This document shows positions 63,998 through 64,000 of a stretch of DNA of 64,000 nucleotides, in pieces. Each line of letters opens with the position of its first letter. Within the stretch, counting starts at the first letter, position 1. The notes under the pieces are model-generated. The model had not been told where the DNA came from. It was given only the letters and a program-made list of their open reading frames with translations, and did no database searches. This stretch comes from Polynucleobacter sp. (GTDB lineage: Bacteria > Pseudomonadota > Gammaproteobacteria > Burkholderiales > Burkholderiaceae_D), in the NCBI GenBank assembly GCA_021737945.1, contig JAIPCX010000015.1, positions 1 to 64,000 of the forward strand, written 5' to 3'. The position numbers were made by a program, and so were the translations under genes.

Positions 63998-64000
63998 ATA

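Overview
The window looks like chromosomal DNA of a betaproteobacterium, most likely order Burkholderiales. The pointers are the gene neighbourhoods hemC-hemD-hemX-hemY next to ppc and ppa, nadE followed by a P-II gene, pmbA/darP/mog, Tat-exported TRAP binding proteins of the mannitol/chloroaromatic type, and a soluble NAD-dependent formate dehydrogenase operon (fdsGBA-fdhD-fdsD). Base composition is moderate, without the very high GC of Burkholderia. I cannot name the family or genus safely.

Layout. (1) 1-13.0 kb, minus strand: two giant secreted calcium-binding proteins in tandem. The upstream one is complete (3095 aa) and the downstream one runs off the left edge (at least 1213 aa). They share an RTX-type module. 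The complete one adds a long octapeptide-repeat solenoid, a seven-blade propeller-like block and EF-hand-like loops. (2) 13.3-15.0 kb, plus strand: a secreted trypsin-like protease and a SapC-family protein. Together with the giants they look like a cell-surface or S-layer-like island. (3) 15.0-15.3 kb: tRNA-Ser(CGA) with a duplicated, palindromic copy of its 3' end. (4) 15.35-34 kb: housekeeping genes serS, rarA, lolA, ftsK, trxB, an Smr gene, P-II, nadE, a FemAB/GNAT-like gene, ppa, the heme operon hemCDXY and ppc. (5) 34-39.4 kb: argH, TRAP permeases dctQM and a convergent binding-protein gene. (6) 39.8-47.4 kb: pmbA, darP, mog, carboxylesterase, VIT-family transporter, low-MW phosphatase, an unknown membrane-anchored protein, an MFS permease and a solitary motB. 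(7) 47.5-53.9 kb: two 3-hydroxyisobutyrate-dehydrogenase-like genes, a glycine-zipper protein behind a 12-bp tandem repeat, a second TRAP binding protein, a KDF-dehydrogenase-like SDR and an orphan ABC binding protein. (8) 54.2-56.9 kb: a GGDEF-EAL gene split by an apparent one-base frameshift. (9) 56.9-63 kb, minus strand: the formate dehydrogenase operon. A small GIY-YIG-like protein and a small HTH regulator lie beyond it to the right edge.

Working together. TRAP uptake, hydroxyacid dehydrogenases and the SDR suggest uptake and oxidation of organic or sugar acids. Formate oxidation feeds NADH. The giant repeat proteins, SapC and the protease form the accessory and least understood part. 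The type I secretion machinery they would need is not in this window. No CRISPR array, prophage, transposase or rRNA was seen.
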